This document shows positions 16,986 through 17,536 of a stretch of DNA of 17,536 nt, one piece after another. The first letter of the stretch is position 1. Every line of letters begins with the position of its first letter. The notes beneath the pieces were generated by a model. That model made no database searches, was not told where the DNA came from, and was given only the letters and a program-made list of their open reading frames with translations. The stretch comes from JAZKFP01 sp040386355 (GTDB lineage Bacteria > Pseudomonadota > Gammaproteobacteria > Pseudomonadales > UBA6940). The position numbers and the translations under genes were made by a program. Where the stretch lies: positions 1 to 17,536 of the forward strand of contig JAZKFP010000105.1 in NCBI GenBank assembly GCA_040386355.1. Reading direction: 5' to 3'.

Positions 16986-17222
16986 ATGAACAGAGAAATT
17001 ATTCCCATTACCGAGCGCGGCACAATCACACTTCCTTCAAGCTTTAGAAAGACGTTAGGTCTTTCTGGAAAGCAGCAGCTTATTGGCGAAATTAATGCTT
17101 TGGGCGAAATTGTTTTACGACCTGCTGTATTTTTTCCGTTGGAAATCTACAGCGAAGAACGTATTGCCGAATTTTCGGAGCAAGACAATGCATTAGAAGT
17201 TTTTCTGAATAAAAAAATATAA
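16986..17222 (+). CDS. AbrB/SpoVT-type antitoxin
   Basis: 78 aa from the ATG at 16986. An in-frame ATG 36 bases upstream would add MRLFGLVDRIKF, which does not look like the family, so the inner start is preferred. EIIPITERGTITLPSSFRKT followed by LGL is the swapped-hairpin DNA-binding fold of AbrB, MazE-like and VapB antitoxins. The C-terminal tail (EERIAEFSEQDNALEVFL) is the usual toxin-binding part. It ends 7 bases before a PIN-domain toxin gene, so the pair is a toxin-antitoxin operon that should regulate itself. Confidence 0.85.
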   Translation: MNREIIPITERGTITLPSSFRKTLGLSGKQQLIGEINALGEIVLRPAVFFPLEIYSEERIAEFSEQDNALEVFLNKKI

Positions 17223-17229
17223 GGCGTTC

Positions 17230-17536
17230 ATGAAAATATTTTTAGACGCCAATGTACTGTTTTCGGCCAGTAACGCGCAAAGTAATATTTATCAATTTCT
17301 GCAATTGCTTCTTCGAGACCATCAATTGATTACCAGCCCCTATGCGTTTGAAGAAGCTCGGCGAAATATCGAATTGAAACGTCCAGCCTGGTTACCAACT
17401 TTAGAAGCCTTAAAATCACAAATTATACTGTGCGCGAATACTCCATTGCTGGTGGAAATAGCATTGGTCGATAAAGACCGGCCCATTTTAGGGGCGGCTA
17501 TCGGCGCACAATGCGATTATTTATTGACGGGCGATA
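17230..17536 (+). CDS. PIN-domain toxin, partial (VapC-like)
   Basis: Putative ribonuclease toxin, cut by the window end after 102 codons. The four conserved PIN acidic positions are visible: Asp6 (FLDANVLFSA), Glu41/42 (AFEEARRNIE), Asp83 (DKDRPILGAA) and Asp102 (YLLTGD). AAGG precedes the ATG by a few bases. It pairs with the AbrB-type antitoxin upstream. Confidence 0.88.
   Translation, partial: MKIFLDANVLFSASNAQSNIYQFLQLLLRDHQLITSPYAFEEARRNIELKRPAWLPTLEALKSQIILCANTPLLVEIALVDKDRPILGAAIGAQCDYLLTGD

Overview
The window is AT-rich DNA that reads best as a host-associated gammaproteobacterium, possibly of the Legionellales type. The main clue is a eukaryote-like F-box/leucine-rich-repeat protein. 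Supporting clues are many decayed genes and insertion-sequence remnants, a HlyB/HlyD export system and an umuDC locus. The taxon is an inference; no rRNA or other marker gene is present. I see no tRNA, rRNA or CRISPR array.

Positions 1-9249 (minus strand) hold a type I secretion cluster in the order small lipoprotein, giant RTX protein, HlyB-like ABC transporter, HlyD-like adaptor (cut by the window edge). Spacings are 6-15 bases, so it is probably one operon. The RTX gene is read from 8805 to 3017 and is interrupted by two 100-N assembly gaps. If the gaps are closed at zero length the reading frame stays open for about 1862 residues. The protein has an N-terminal domain resembling a module of secreted toxins, a Gly/Pro linker, an Asp-Pro bond followed by a FrpC-type self-processing module, a helical middle, at least seven RTX modules and a typical C-terminal secretion signal. 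The lipoprotein just upstream mirrors the Neisseria frpD-frpC arrangement. This suggests a Ca-dependent 'clip-and-link' RTX system carrying a different N-terminal cargo, and is the most interesting item here.

Positions 9250-12000 are a low-density region of debris and orphan genes on the same strand: a small predicted membrane protein, broken reading frames, and a second lipoprotein resembling the family I recall as DUF5625. It looks like a decaying toxin/immunity or surface-protein neighbourhood. Positions 12010-12678 hold a complete hicA-hicB toxin-antitoxin pair with a dyad operator candidate and a downstream hairpin.

Positions 12750-15008 hold an IS630-type transposase remnant, the F-box/LRR protein (a likely host-directed effector), a 670-base stretch with nothing convincing, and an IS3-type remnant. 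Positions 15008-16838 hold umuD with a good LexA box, and a broken umuC carrying an amber stop and a frameshift; the frameshift coincides with a perfect 10-bp inverted repeat. Positions 16903-17536 hold an AbrB-type antitoxin followed by a PIN-domain toxin that runs off the window.
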